Assembly: GCF_017315985.1 (NCBI RefSeq)
Contig: NZ_JAFLVR010000072.1
Coordinates: 30,066 to 94,065 of the forward strand
Source: Candidatus Enterococcus murrayae
Lineage (GTDB): Bacteria; Bacillota; Bacilli; Lactobacillales; Enterococcaceae
Direction: 5' to 3'
DNA length: 64,000 bases
A program made the translations under genes and the position numbers. The notes beneath the pieces are model-generated. The model searched no databases, was not told where the DNA came from, and was given only the letters and a program-made list of their open reading frames with translations. Positions 28,110 through 36,910 of the stretch are shown here, one piece after another. The stretch's first letter is position 1, and the number at the start of each line of letters is the position of its first letter.

Positions 28110-29456
28110 ATGCTATTGGAACAAATCACTTCGGCCGGTATCGTAGGCTGCGGAGGCGCAGGTTTTCCTACTGCAGTCAAATACAATACCGAAGCAGAGT
28201 ATTTTATTATCAACGCAGCAGAATGCGAACCGCTCCTGAAAACAGACCACTATGTCATGAATCATTATGCTCATGAGTGCGTTCAGGCCATCGCTGCGGT
28301 CGGTCAATTATTAAAAGCCAAGCACCTAGTGATCGCAACAAAAGGCCATTACACAAAGGAAATCGCGGCCTTGGAAAAAGCGATCCAAGAACAGGGAGCG
28401 CCAATCTCTATCTTCAAAATGAAGAACTTTTACCCAGCAGGTGACGAACAGGTCATGGTTTTTGAGGTTACGGGACGGACGGTTCCGCCGGGAGGGATTC
28501 CGATAGAAGTCGGTTGTGTCATCTCCAACATTTCCACCATGCTTAATATTTACCAAGCGCAACAAGGAATAAGCGTCACTCATAAACTATTGACCATCAC
28601 AGGCGCAGTCAAAGAACCGAAAATCTTGGAAGTTCCGATCGGCACTTCTTTTGATGACTGTTTGGCTTTAGCCGGCGGCGCGACGATCGATGATTTCATG
28701 TTTATCAACGGCGGTCCAATGATGGGGAAAACGGGAACTAAGGAAGATTTTTCTCAACAGGTTGTTACGAAAACGACTTCTGGGATCATTATTATGGAAA
28801 AGCGGGACTTTATCTATGAATTGCTAGAAAAAGAGATCCCTCAAATGATCAACAAAGCCCGAACCTCCTGTATTCAATGCCGCTTATGTACCGAGCTATG
28901 TCCTCGTTATCAAATTGGGCATCCAATTCATCCGCACCGCGTGATGAGGCATCTGACAATCACGGATATACCTGACGATATTGATGATGACCCTATTTGG
29001 AAGGAAGCACTCCTATGTTGTGAATGCGGCATTTGTGAAGCGATCGCTTGTCCAATGGATCTGCTGCCGCGTCAGGTCAACATCTATGTGAAGCAGCGCT
29101 TAGCAGAAAAAGGGATTCGCTACCAGAAAGATGATAAGCCGCTCACTCCAACTTTGATGCGTGAGTATCAACAGGTTCCGCCAGTGAAAATTTTACTGAA
29201 GGATGGACTGAAGCAATACGCTGATTTAAAAGTGGAAGAACTTCATAAGCATGAAGCAAGCAGCGTCAACATTCCACTGAAAATGCATATTGGAGCACCT
29301 TGTGAGCCGGCGATTCAAGTTGGCGATCAAGTCAAGGTTGGCGATTTGATTGGAAGAAAGCCTGAGAAAGCGCTAGGGGCAGATATTCATGCCAGCATTG
29401 CCGGCACAGTAACTGCTGTGGCTGAAAGTATTACAATTGAAAGAAGGGGCAACTAA
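28110..29456 (+). CDS. pduS: PduS, cobalamin reductase of the microcompartment
   Basis: A 448-residue iron-sulfur flavoprotein related to RnfC. A Gly-rich NADH/FMN-binding region (GIVGCGGAGFPT) opens the protein; an SLBB domain lies near 150-230. Two 4Fe-4S motifs follow: C254-C257-C260-C264 and a Cys group at 303-314. PduS reduces cob(III)alamin to cob(II)alamin so that PduO can adenosylate it. It overlaps pduT (ATG inside the stop), so the two are coupled. In this locus pduST is transcribed toward the main operon from the far end. Confidence 0.93.
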   Translation: MLLEQITSAGIVGCGGAGFPTAVKYNTEAEYFIINAAECEPLLKTDHYVMNHYAHECVQAIAAVGQLLKAKHLVIATKGHYTKEIAALEKAIQEQGAPISIFKMKNFYPAGDEQVMVFEVTGRTVPPGGIPIEVGCVISNISTMLNIYQAQQGISVTHKLLTITGAVKEPKILEVPIGTSFDDCLALAGGATIDDFMFINGGPMMGKTGTKEDFSQQVVTKTTSGIIIMEKRDFIYELLEKEIPQMINKARTSCIQCRLCTELCPRYQIGHPIHPHRVMRHLTITDIPDDIDDDPIWKEALLCCECGICEAIACPMDLLPRQVNIYVKQRLAEKGIRYQKDDKPLTPTLMREYQQVPPVKILLKDGLKQYADLKVEELHKHEASSVNIPLKMHIGAPCEPAIQVGDQVKVGDLIGRKPEKALGADIHASIAGTVTAVAESITIERRGN

Positions 29457-30013
29457 TGAAAATAATGGATACGATCGGATTTTTAGAATTGAACAGTATC
29501 GCTAAGGGAATCGAAGTCGTGGACTACATGCTGAAAGCCGCAGACGCAACATTGATCATGGCACGAGCAAGCTGCCCTGGAAAATATTACATCATGATCT
29601 GCGGCCAGGTTGCGGCGATCGAACGTTCGATGGAAGTCGGAGCTGAGCTTGGCGGTCGTTATGTAGTAGGTCAGCTATTGATTCCGCGGATTCATCCTGC
29701 TGTGATTCAAGCGATCAATATGACCAAAGTTCCTGAAAACATTCAAGCGGTTGGTGTGCTGGAATATTATTCAGCGACAGGCTCGATCATTGCAGCAGAC
29801 TTCGCTGTCAAATCAGCGGATGTTGAGCTTCTAGCTATTCAGCTCGGCACAGGCATCGCTGGAAAATCCTTCGTTACATTGACTGGTGATGTGGCCGCAG
29901 TAAAAGCAGCCGTCGAGTCAGGCGCAAACGGCGCCCAAGATCAGGCGATGCTCATTAACAAGATCGTCTTGTCTAATCCGCGCCCAGAGCTGATAGACAG
30001 TCTTCTCCAATAA
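29456..30013 (+). CDS. pduT: PduT, double-BMC shell protein
   Basis: A 185-residue shell protein with two BMC domains (about 5-90 and 95-180) that forms pseudohexameric trimers. Cys40 in ASCPGKYY matches the family cysteine that holds a 4Fe-4S cluster in the central pore, fitting electron transfer with PduS encoded next to it. Translation is coupled to pduS by a 1-bp overlap. A strong hairpin follows the gene. Confidence 0.93.
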   Translation: MKIMDTIGFLELNSIAKGIEVVDYMLKAADATLIMARASCPGKYYIMICGQVAAIERSMEVGAELGGRYVVGQLLIPRIHPAVIQAINMTKVPENIQAVGVLEYYSATGSIIAADFAVKSADVELLAIQLGTGIAGKSFVTLTGDVAAVKAAVESGANGAQDQAMLINKIVLSNPRPELIDSLLQ

Positions 30014-30014
30014 T

Positions 30015-30060
30015 AAAAAATACCATGGACTCAAATTGAATTGAACTCCATGGTATTTTT
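30015..30060. terminator. Bidirectional terminator between pduT and the pdu acetate kinase
   Basis: A 14-bp stem (30015-30029/30047-30060) has A and T tracts on both sides and serves two convergent transcripts. Confidence 0.85.
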
Positions 30061-30123
30061 CTGCCCTAAATTCTCACCAAAGAGAGCTGGAAGCAAATGT
30101 CTCCAGCTCTATCTGTTTATTAA

Positions 30124-31308
30124 TTAGATTAAGTCAAACGTATCTCTGACGATCATCAATTCTTCATTCGTCTCAACTACTAGTACCTCTACAGAAGATG
30201 CCGCCGAACTGATTCGTTTGCTGTTTTGCTGATTTTGGTTTTGATCGATCTGAATACCAAAGAAAGTTAAATCCTCACAAATCATCTGACGGATTTCTGA
30301 AGAATTTTCACCAATTCCCGCAGTAAAAATCAACGCATCAATCCCATCCAACTCCGCAGCATAAGCCCCGATCGTTTGTTTGACACGACCGGCAAACATG
30401 TCCAAAGCTAATTTCGCTCGTTCATTGCCCTTTTCAGCCTCGCTGATAATATCTCGCGTATCACTGCTGAATTCCGTCACGCCTTTAAACCCGGATTCAG
30501 CATTCATCAATTTATCCATATCGCTGGCAGAAAGATTTTTTTCATTTTGCAAAAACGGAACAATCGATGGATCTATATCGCCGCATCGCGTCCCCATCAT
30601 CAAACCTGCCAATGGCGTGAAGCCCATTGATGTGATCACTGATTTACCATCTTTGATACCACAAATACTCGCCCCATTTCCCAAATGACAAGAAATGATT
30701 TTTAGCGACTCCAATGGTTTTTCGAGATAGCTGGCTGCTTCTGAAGCGACAAATTGATGGCTAGTCCCGTGAAACCCATAGCGCCGCACGCTATCTTCTT
30801 CATAAAAACGATAAGGCAATGGATAAACATAATTCTTCGCCTCCATCGTTTGGTGAAAAGAGGTATCAAAAACGGCAACTTGCGGACAGTCCGGCAATTC
30901 TTTTGCCAACGCTTCGATCCCTACGACGTTTACAGGATTATGCAAGGGCGCTAATTTGCTTAGATCCTTGATTTTCTTTAGAGCCTCTTGGTCAACCAGG
31001 CTGGATGTTTTAAAATCCTCCCCGCCATGAGCAACTCGGTGCCCTACGCCAGAAAGCTCATCTAAACTAGTTAAGACACTTCTTTCCAGCAAAAAGTGCA
31101 ATAGAAAATTGATCGCTTCTTCATGCGTTTTCCCCTTAACCGATGTTTTGACTTTTGTCTCCTTCATCGAATAGAAAAAAAACATTTCATCTTCTAATCC
31201 AATCCGCTCAAATAATCCTTTTATTAACAGCTCTTCCTCTGGCATCTCGAATAATTGAAACTTCAACGAGGAACTGCCGGCATTGATGGACATGATTTTA
31301 TTTGCCAT
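30124..31308 (-). CDS. pduW: Acetate/propionate kinase of the pdu locus
   Basis: A 394-residue acetate kinase family member. [11 protein letters not shown] at the N-terminus, GFHGTSH and the GTRCGDIDP segment form the nucleotide and acyl-phosphate site. At the end of the pdu operon it should convert propionyl phosphate from PduL into propionate and ATP (PduW role). It is roughly half identical by eye to the housekeeping enzyme at 48022-49218. Listeria pdu loci have an ackA gene in the same place. The last gene of the operon, it is followed by hairpins. Confidence 0.92.
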   Translation of the reverse strand: MANKIMSINAGSSSLKFQLFEMPEEELLIKGLFERIGLEDEMFFFYSMKETKVKTSVKGKTHEEAINFLLHFLLERSVLTSLDELSGVGHRVAHGGEDFKTSSLVDQEALKKIKDLSKLAPLHNPVNVVGIEALAKELPDCPQVAVFDTSFHQTMEAKNYVYPLPYRFYEEDSVRRYGFHGTSHQFVASEAASYLEKPLESLKIISCHLGNGASICGIKDGKSVITSMGFTPLAGLMMGTRCGDIDPSIVPFLQNEKNLSASDMDKLMNAESGFKGVTEFSSDTRDIISEAEKGNERAKLALDMFAGRVKQTIGAYAAELDGIDALIFTAGIGENSSEIRQMICEDLTFFGIQIDQNQNQQNSKRISSAASSVEVLVVETNEELMIVRDTFDLI

Positions 31309-31380
31309 ATTCTTCCCCCTTGCTAATAGTGAAATTCGGCTTTTTGCCAGTAAGCAGCAGGCGAATTCACCGTAATAAGT

Positions 31381-32100
31381 TTATCCGATTCCTTTTACTA
31401 ATAAAGTTGCAATGCAGGCACCAATGATTGGTCCAACGATTGGAATCCAAGCATAGCCCCAATTCGCATCACCCTTATTTGGAATTGGCATCAACGCATA
31501 CATCAAACGCGGTCCAAAATCACGACAAGGATTGATTGCATAGCCTGTGGTTGATCCTAGAGATAGACCAATACCAATCAAGACAAATACAAGCATCAAT
31601 GGCTGCAATCCTGGAGGAATATCAGCTGGCATTAATTGAATCGCTAATACAAAGAAACAAGTAGCAATGATTTCACTAACTAAGTTTAACGCTGTGTTTG
31701 GAATTGCTGGTCCAGTAGCAAAAATTCCAACGCTGTTTCCTTCTTCCACCGTTGTTTGTTGAAAGTGCGGCCAAAAATGGATCGCAGCAATCAATGCCCC
31801 AACAAATGCACCCGCTACTTGAGCGATAATAAATGGCGCTACTTGTCCCCACTCAAAGGAACCCGCTACGGCAAAACCAATAGTCACCGCTGGATTCAAG
31901 TGACCAGGCGAACCAAAATGACCACTGCTCAAAACTCCCAGCATAACCGCAACACCCCAGCCCATTGCAATATACAACCAGCTAGCGCCAACACCCTTTG
32001 CCAGGGTACCTTTCAAATTGACGGAACAACCGACACCTGAACCAAAAAGGATCAGGACAACCGTACCAAAAAATTCACCAAATACAGGACTATTCATCAT
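31381..32100 (-). CDS. pduF: Aquaglyceroporin family diol/glycerol facilitator
   Basis: A 239-residue channel with six membrane helices and two half-helices. The first NPA box is intact (69-71); the second reads NPC (190-192), followed by RDFGPR, whose Arg and Asp suit a glyceroporin filter. It would admit 1,2-propanediol or glycerol. AAGGAGG precedes the double ATG and lies inside a 35-bp direct repeat that flanks an inserted repeat element just upstream. Its place after pduQ agrees with Listeria loci. Confidence 0.9.
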   Translation of the reverse strand: MMNSPVFGEFFGTVVLILFGSGVGCSVNLKGTLAKGVGASWLYIAMGWGVAVMLGVLSSGHFGSPGHLNPAVTIGFAVAGSFEWGQVAPFIIAQVAGAFVGALIAAIHFWPHFQQTTVEEGNSVGIFATGPAIPNTALNLVSEIIATCFFVLAIQLMPADIPPGLQPLMLVFVLIGIGLSLGSTTGYAINPCRDFGPRLMYALMPIPNKGDANWGYAWIPIVGPIIGACIATLLVKGIG

Positions 32101-32127
32101 GAGACCTCCTTATTCTTTTTAATGTAT

Positions 32128-32262
32128 TTATTTTCCTTGCAGAAAAATAAGTCTGATTTTCATGCCGTATATCATTCCTCTAAACCGCTCATATTTCAGC
32201 TAGTTCATTTTTTATTTTCTCGCTTTTTTACTGAATTAATCTGTGAAAAGAGGAACTGACAT
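32128..32262. repeat. Two-hairpin repeat element between pduQ and pduF
   Basis: The large-stem arms TTCCTCT (32175-32181) and AGAGGAA (32249-32255) are 67 nt apart, and a small AT hairpin (about 32128-32135/32142-32150) ends 24 nt before. This matches the copies at 1-479 and 36232-36363 but with changed, still complementary stem bases. Direct repeats of about 35 bp (32108-32141 and 32263-32297) flank it. Confidence 0.85.
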
Positions 32263-32307
32263 CCTTATTCTTTTTAATGTATTTATTTTTCCTTGCATTG
32301 ATCATTC

Positions 32308-33426
32308 TTATTTAATAATCTTGCGATAAATCTCTTTAATTTCTTCTTTCGTAAACTGAATTGGATTGGTCTTGAATGTTGTATCATTTAATGCATTGTT
32401 TGCGATGGCATCCTCAGCCAGTAATGCAGCATCTTCTTGAACACCAAAGCTATTCAATTTAATCGGTGCTTTGCACTCAATAGCCAGCTGCTGAACAGCT
32501 TGAGACAGATTCGAAACAGCCAAATGATCTGGCAGGCTTGGTGGGCAAATACCCAATTTACGTGAAATTCTCGCGTAATTCCTTCTTGTCTCTTTATTCT
32601 TGCTGTTCGCTTCTATCACATAAGGGAGCAGCATCGAATTGGCTAACCCATGGGGAACTTTAAAGTTTGCTCCTACCTGGTGGGCAATCGCATGACATAC
32701 CCCCAGACCAGCAGCATCAAAGGCCAGACCAGCTAGTGTCGATGCCTCATGCATCTGAACCCGAGCCTCTATTTCCATGCCTTGATTCACACAAGTCGGC
32801 AAATACTGAAAGACCAATTCTGTCGCCTTTTCAGCCAAAGCATTTGTGTAATTTGTTCGATTGACTGAAGCCAATGATTCAATCGCATGAGTCAATACAT
32901 CCAAACCGCTGAAAGCTGTAACCGATGGCGGGCTGGACATGACCAAGCTCGCATCTAAAATCGCTTCGTGAGGAATGATTGCCTCATGAAAAATCGGATA
33001 CTTTATTTTGTTTTGTGTGTCTGTTATAACAGAGGCGCTTGTTACTTCCGATCCGGTCCCGCTAGTAGTTGGTATAGCAACAAAACGCTTCACCTTATTG
33101 CCAGTCGTTCGTTTGTAGAAAAACAGCATTGCTTTCGCTGTATCGATCGCAGATCCTCCGCCAACGGCGATGACCACTGTCGGCTGAACTCTCGTCATAT
33201 TTTCGATTCCCTGTACGACAGTCTCGATCGGAGGATCTGGGATAATATCAGAAAAAATCTCAACACTGTTTGTCCGCTTCACATAACCTAAAATTCTTTT
33301 TAAGCTATCAGACTCAGCCAGATAAGGATCACATACAAAACAGAGGGTCTCCTTTTCAAACTGCTGCAGCCGTTCAAGACTGGCAAAGCCAGAATAAATT
33401 TCCGGCTTCATCGACCATTTTTTCAA
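32308..33426 (-). CDS. pduQ: PduQ, 1-propanol dehydrogenase
   Basis: A 372-residue iron-type alcohol dehydrogenase. The GGGSAIDTAKA nucleotide motif (about 91-101), TTSGTGSEVT, and the metal-binding His region (GVCHAIAHQVG, VPHGLAN) are clear. It reduces propionaldehyde to 1-propanol and regenerates NAD for PduP inside the shell. The start is probably TTG, 9 nt after GGAGG; an ATG five codons later is possible. It follows pduP after 114 bp. Confidence 0.92.
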   Translation of the reverse strand: MKKWSMKPEIYSGFASLERLQQFEKETLCFVCDPYLAESDSLKRILGYVKRTNSVEIFSDIIPDPPIETVVQGIENMTRVQPTVVIAVGGGSAIDTAKAMLFFYKRTTGNKVKRFVAIPTTSGTGSEVTSASVITDTQNKIKYPIFHEAIIPHEAILDASLVMSSPPSVTAFSGLDVLTHAIESLASVNRTNYTNALAEKATELVFQYLPTCVNQGMEIEARVQMHEASTLAGLAFDAAGLGVCHAIAHQVGANFKVPHGLANSMLLPYVIEANSKNKETRRNYARISRKLGICPPSLPDHLAVSNLSQAVQQLAIECKAPIKLNSFGVQEDAALLAEDAIANNALNDTTFKTNPIQFTKEEIKEIYRKIIK

Positions 33427-33540
33427 ATAGCTTTCCCTCCTTTCTCCCTAACCAAGAGTAAGTTTTATACTTGATGTATTTCACGCTATCATTTTTGCAT
33501 TTACTGCCTGCTCAAATGAATAGCTGTCTCTTGCGAATTC

Positions 33541-34926
33541 TTAACGAATTGAAAACCCATCGGTCAGCACACAACGGCGCTTCCGAGCAAAATCTCGAGC
33601 TGAAGTTGTACACTCTCCCGTAGGTGTTGCGATCGTGAAAGTTGTTGGTCCTTCTCCACCAAAGCCTAATCCCGCGAAGGATGAGCCGTTTTTAACAAAA
33701 ATCGATGTTTGGAATTTCTTCGCAGCCAGATTCATCCGTCCAACATTTTGGGAATGCATCGTTGCGGTATGATGACGGCGATTTTCAATCTGCAGCGCCG
33801 TTGTTAATCCTTCATCAAAATCCTTTACCGTAACAACCGGTAGAATCGGCATCAGCATCTCCTTCACAACGAAAGGATGGATCTTATCTGCGCGTAGAAT
33901 AATGACACGCACATCAAAGTCTACCTTGATACCCGCTTCGGCTAAAATATAATTAGCGTCCTTCCCAATGAATTTCCGGCTCGGCGCGCCATTTTCCATG
34001 ATCGTCATATCAACCATTTTCTGGATAACAGCTTCATCTTGAACCAGATAAGCACCCTGCTTTTCCATCTGAAGTATCAGATAATCCGCTACTTGCTCAA
34101 CAACGACGACACTTTTTTCTGCTGTACACAAAATATTGTTGTCAAATGATGCACCGATCACGATATCCTTCGCTGCTTTTTCAATATTTGCTGTTTCATC
34201 AACAAGTGATGGCGGATTGCCTTCACCAGCCGCAATAACTTTTTTCCCGCTCTTCAATGCTTGGCGTACTACACCCGGTCCGCCTGTAATTGCCAACAAC
34301 GGCACATCAGGATGAACCATCATTTCTTGGGCTGCTTCGATTGAAGGCTCAGCGATCGTAACAATCAAGTTTTGAATACCACACGCCTCATAAACAAACT
34401 CATTCAATTTGCTTACGACCCAGCGTGAGATTTTCTTCGCTCCTGGATGAACGCTGAAATAGATTGCATTACCCGCTGCCAGCATTCCGATTGCATTACA
34501 AATCACCGTCTCTGCTGGATTGGTGCTCGGTGTGACGGCTCCGATAACACCATAAGGCGACAACTCATAGAGAGTCATTCCATTGTCTCCAGTCAACGCT
34601 TCTGTACGCAAATCCTCCACACCTGGTGTTTTATCCAAAACTAGCTGGAGTTTTTGCAGCTTGTCTTCATAACGCCCCATTCCAGTTTCTTCTAACGTAT
34701 CACAGGCTATCTTTTCAATATGCGGTCTCATCCCGCAACGAATCGCTTCAATCACTTTTCTTCTTGTTTCTAAGGTTTGATTTTCATAGCATTCTTGGGC
34801 AAATTTTGCCGCATGAATCGCTTCTTCAACAGTCTCAAAAACACCAAATTCCTTCGCCGGAGAGGTTGTTGTTTGAGCTTCTTGAAGAATTTTAACGATC
34901 AATTCCTTCATCTCTTCTTCACGCAT
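33541..34926 (-). CDS. pduP: PduP, CoA-acylating propionaldehyde dehydrogenase
   Basis: A 461-residue aldehyde dehydrogenase with catalytic Cys267 (NNILCTAE) that makes propionyl-CoA and NADH from propionaldehyde. An amphipathic helix at residues 1-18, followed by a flexible linker, is the typical targeting peptide that brings PduP into the shell. GGAG precedes the ATG, one base after the pduO stop codon, so the genes are tightly linked. Confidence 0.94.
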   Translation of the reverse strand: MREEEMKELIVKILQEAQTTTSPAKEFGVFETVEEAIHAAKFAQECYENQTLETRRKVIEAIRCGMRPHIEKIACDTLEETGMGRYEDKLQKLQLVLDKTPGVEDLRTEALTGDNGMTLYELSPYGVIGAVTPSTNPAETVICNAIGMLAAGNAIYFSVHPGAKKISRWVVSKLNEFVYEACGIQNLIVTIAEPSIEAAQEMMVHPDVPLLAITGGPGVVRQALKSGKKVIAAGEGNPPSLVDETANIEKAAKDIVIGASFDNNILCTAEKSVVVVEQVADYLILQMEKQGAYLVQDEAVIQKMVDMTIMENGAPSRKFIGKDANYILAEAGIKVDFDVRVIILRADKIHPFVVKEMLMPILPVVTVKDFDEGLTTALQIENRRHHTATMHSQNVGRMNLAAKKFQTSIFVKNGSSFAGLGFGGEGPTTFTIATPTGECTTSARDFARKRRCVLTDGFSIR

Positions 34927-34927
34927 G

Positions 34928-35920
34928 TCAAATCTCCTTCAACTTCTCTAAACCTTTTTGAGCGATCGCCATATCTTCTTCAACTGCACCGCCGCTGATA
35001 CCTAACCCGCCTAAAACCTTACCTGATGACTCTTTGATTACAAAGCCGCCGCCAAAAGTAACGATTTGTCCGTCCGTTAAGGTCTCTAACTGATAAAGAT
35101 CTCCTGCCGGCTGAACCAGCTCTTTTAATTCATGAGTGTGGGTCTTCATCGCAACAGCCGTGTATGCTTTTTTTTGCGCTAGAGCTTCACTGACTAGGAG
35201 TGCTCCGGCCATTCGATAAAAGCTCACAAGACTGCCAGTCTCATCAACAAGCGCCATTGAAACAGGAACAGCTATTTTTTCTGCTGCTTCTTCACAGGCT
35301 TGAAAGATCTCATGATGTCTGCCCAACTGACTCTCGTGTATCTGAGGACGGCTTCGTTCAAGATAACGCCGCAAAATCTCATCTACCAATTTTTTTTCAT
35401 CTCCACGGTGGTCTTCCATTCGGGCAAAGATATAAAGACAATCAGATAGCCGATTAACAAATTTTCTTACATCCTCCCGTATCTCCGCAGAATCCGATAA
35501 ATCTGTCAGCAGTCGTTCACCACGTCGGCAAATAGCGCGTGCCACATGGAGTTGTGCTGCCGAAAGGGTTTGACCCGGTAAAATAAAGCTATGCAGCTCA
35601 GGCAAGCGTTTGGTGTATTGATCGATCCATTCTTCCATCTGCTGAATGTCGCCAGCTGAAATCAATGTGCTCTTTGCTTCTAGCTTGAGGAGATCTTTTT
35701 CTGTTGCAATCTCTGCATTCAATCGGAATAATTTTTGCTGAACCCATTCCAAATGCTGGATTGTCTCAGGATCCTCTGCTAGCTTCTGAGCAACACTGAC
35801 TTGCGCGCAGCATTCGTCAAATGTTCCGTAGGTATCGACTCGCAGATCTGATTTTTTTACTCTTGTTCCATCAAAAAGGCTTGTTGTTCCTTTGTCTCCC
35901 GTTTTTGTATAAATCGCCAT
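34928..35920 (-). CDS. pduO: PduO, ATP:cob(I)alamin adenosyltransferase with GlcG domain
   Basis: A 330-residue two-domain protein. The N-terminal part (1-190) is a PduO-type adenosyltransferase with TKTGDKGTTSLFDG as ATP-binding loop and the conserved RVDTYGTFDE segment. The C-terminal part (about 195-330) is a GlcG/HbpS-like domain (DUF336), as in full-length Salmonella PduO. It makes adenosylcobalamin for the diol dehydratase. It lies between pduN and pduP in canonical order. Confidence 0.94.
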   Translation of the reverse strand: MAIYTKTGDKGTTSLFDGTRVKKSDLRVDTYGTFDECCAQVSVAQKLAEDPETIQHLEWVQQKLFRLNAEIATEKDLLKLEAKSTLISAGDIQQMEEWIDQYTKRLPELHSFILPGQTLSAAQLHVARAICRRGERLLTDLSDSAEIREDVRKFVNRLSDCLYIFARMEDHRGDEKKLVDEILRRYLERSRPQIHESQLGRHHEIFQACEEAAEKIAVPVSMALVDETGSLVSFYRMAGALLVSEALAQKKAYTAVAMKTHTHELKELVQPAGDLYQLETLTDGQIVTFGGGFVIKESSGKVLGGLGISGGAVEEDMAIAQKGLEKLKEI

Positions 35921-35937
35921 ATACTTTCCTCAGCTCC

Positions 35938-36201
35938 CTAAAAATCAAACGTGTCAATAATTCCAACGATTGCATAATCAACAGCATCTGAAGAAGTCGA
36001 AAACAGTTTTCTGGCAGAAGAACCGCTGGTCAACAAGACGTAATCTCCAATACCAGCCCCTACTGTATCCGCCGCCACTTGCTGGAAGCGGATTTCCTGC
36101 TGCTCGGAGTTAATCGGTTGGATGATCATTAATTTTTTTCCCACCAATGATTCATCTTTTTGGGTCGAGACTACACTCCCAACTACTTTTGCCATCAGCA
36201 T
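35938..36201 (-). CDS. pduN: PduN, pentameric vertex shell protein
   Basis: An 87-residue EutN/CcmL-family protein (AKVVGSVVSTQKDE start, GxGxYVLLTSGSSAR core) that caps the vertices of the shell. The ATG with GGAG 9 nt upstream is preferred over an ATG two codons later. It is 17 bp upstream of pduO. The repeat element separates it from pduM. Confidence 0.92.
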   Translation of the reverse strand: MLMAKVVGSVVSTQKDESLVGKKLMIIQPINSEQQEIRFQQVAADTVGAGIGDYVLLTSGSSARKLFSTSSDAVDYAIVGIIDTFDF

Positions 36202-36231
36202 AGGGTTGAACTCCTTTCTCTAATTAAGGAT

Positions 36232-36363
36232 GATTTTTCTTTTGAAAAATCTCTGCTTTTCGTGCCGTATACCATTCTACTAACTTAATTTTCACGTTAT
36301 TCTAGCTTCCCTTGAAATTAGTTCTTCTTCATTAGATTCCTGCGAAAAGTAGAACTGGCATCC
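36232..36363. repeat. Two-hairpin repeat element fused to the end of pduM
   Basis: The small hairpin is GATTTTTC/GAAAAATC (36232-36239/36244-36251); the large-stem arms TTCTACT (36275-36281) and AGTAGAA (36348-36354) are 66 nt apart. The element covers the last 14-15 codons and the stop of pduM. Confidence 0.85.
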
Positions 36364-36839
36364 TTTTCTACCACAATAACTTTCTTTTCCTGTAATCGAT
36401 CCTTGGCCAAATCTGTCACTAATTGATTAGCAGCCAACAGCAAAATGTCGTTTTGTGTCAGCATAGCGATTTTTTGATAGGTGATCACTTTGTTAGGAAA
36501 TAGAAAATATTGTTTTCCTTGGTTGTTCAGCAATTTCACACTGCACTCGTTGAATAATTCATTTGGAATCAAATCCGTGTTTGAAAAAGCCAGTTCGAAG
36601 GTCAGGGAACAATCATAGTCATAGCTTTGATACAGCCATTTCACTAGAGGATCCTGATCGTCCTTCTTGATGAACCGCTCTAAAAATAGGATATCTACTT
36701 CGGTCAAATGAATATGCTTATTGTATAAAAAGCCGCTAATTCCTTGATTAATCTGGGAAGGCGTACGACAAGAAAGAAATAAGGTATTTTGTTCTCGCTG
36801 ATTGATGATTGAAATAATACGCTCAACTAACTCGTCCAT
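36318..36839 (-). CDS. pduM: PduM, microcompartment assembly protein
   Basis: A protein of about 173 residues whose C-terminal half aligns by eye with Salmonella PduM (pattern LFPNKVITYQKIAMLTQND, then a late IVVEK strand). PduM is needed for correct shell assembly; its biochemical role is not known. GGGAG lies 7 nt before the ATG at 36839; the frame is open to 36869. The last 14-15 residues, Ser/Arg/Lys/Asn-rich, are encoded by the inserted repeat and probably replace the native end. Confidence 0.82.
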   Translation of the reverse strand: MDELVERIISIINQREQNTLFLSCRTPSQINQGISGFLYNKHIHLTEVDILFLERFIKKDDQDPLVKWLYQSYDYDCSLTFELAFSNTDLIPNELFNECSVKLLNNQGKQYFLFPNKVITYQKIAMLTQNDILLLAANQLVTDLAKDRLQEKKVIVVEKDASSTFRRNLMKKN

Positions 36840-36910
36840 ATTCTTACTCCCAATTCTTATTGCAGACATCGTTGCTCTTTCAATTGGAACGCTGTTTTAC
36901 ATTCACTACC

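Noticed and set aside
30081..30105. Second hairpin between pduT and the acetate kinase gene
   Set aside because: AGAGCTGGA/TCCAGCTCT pairs, but has no T run; the neighbouring stem at 30015-30060 explains termination.
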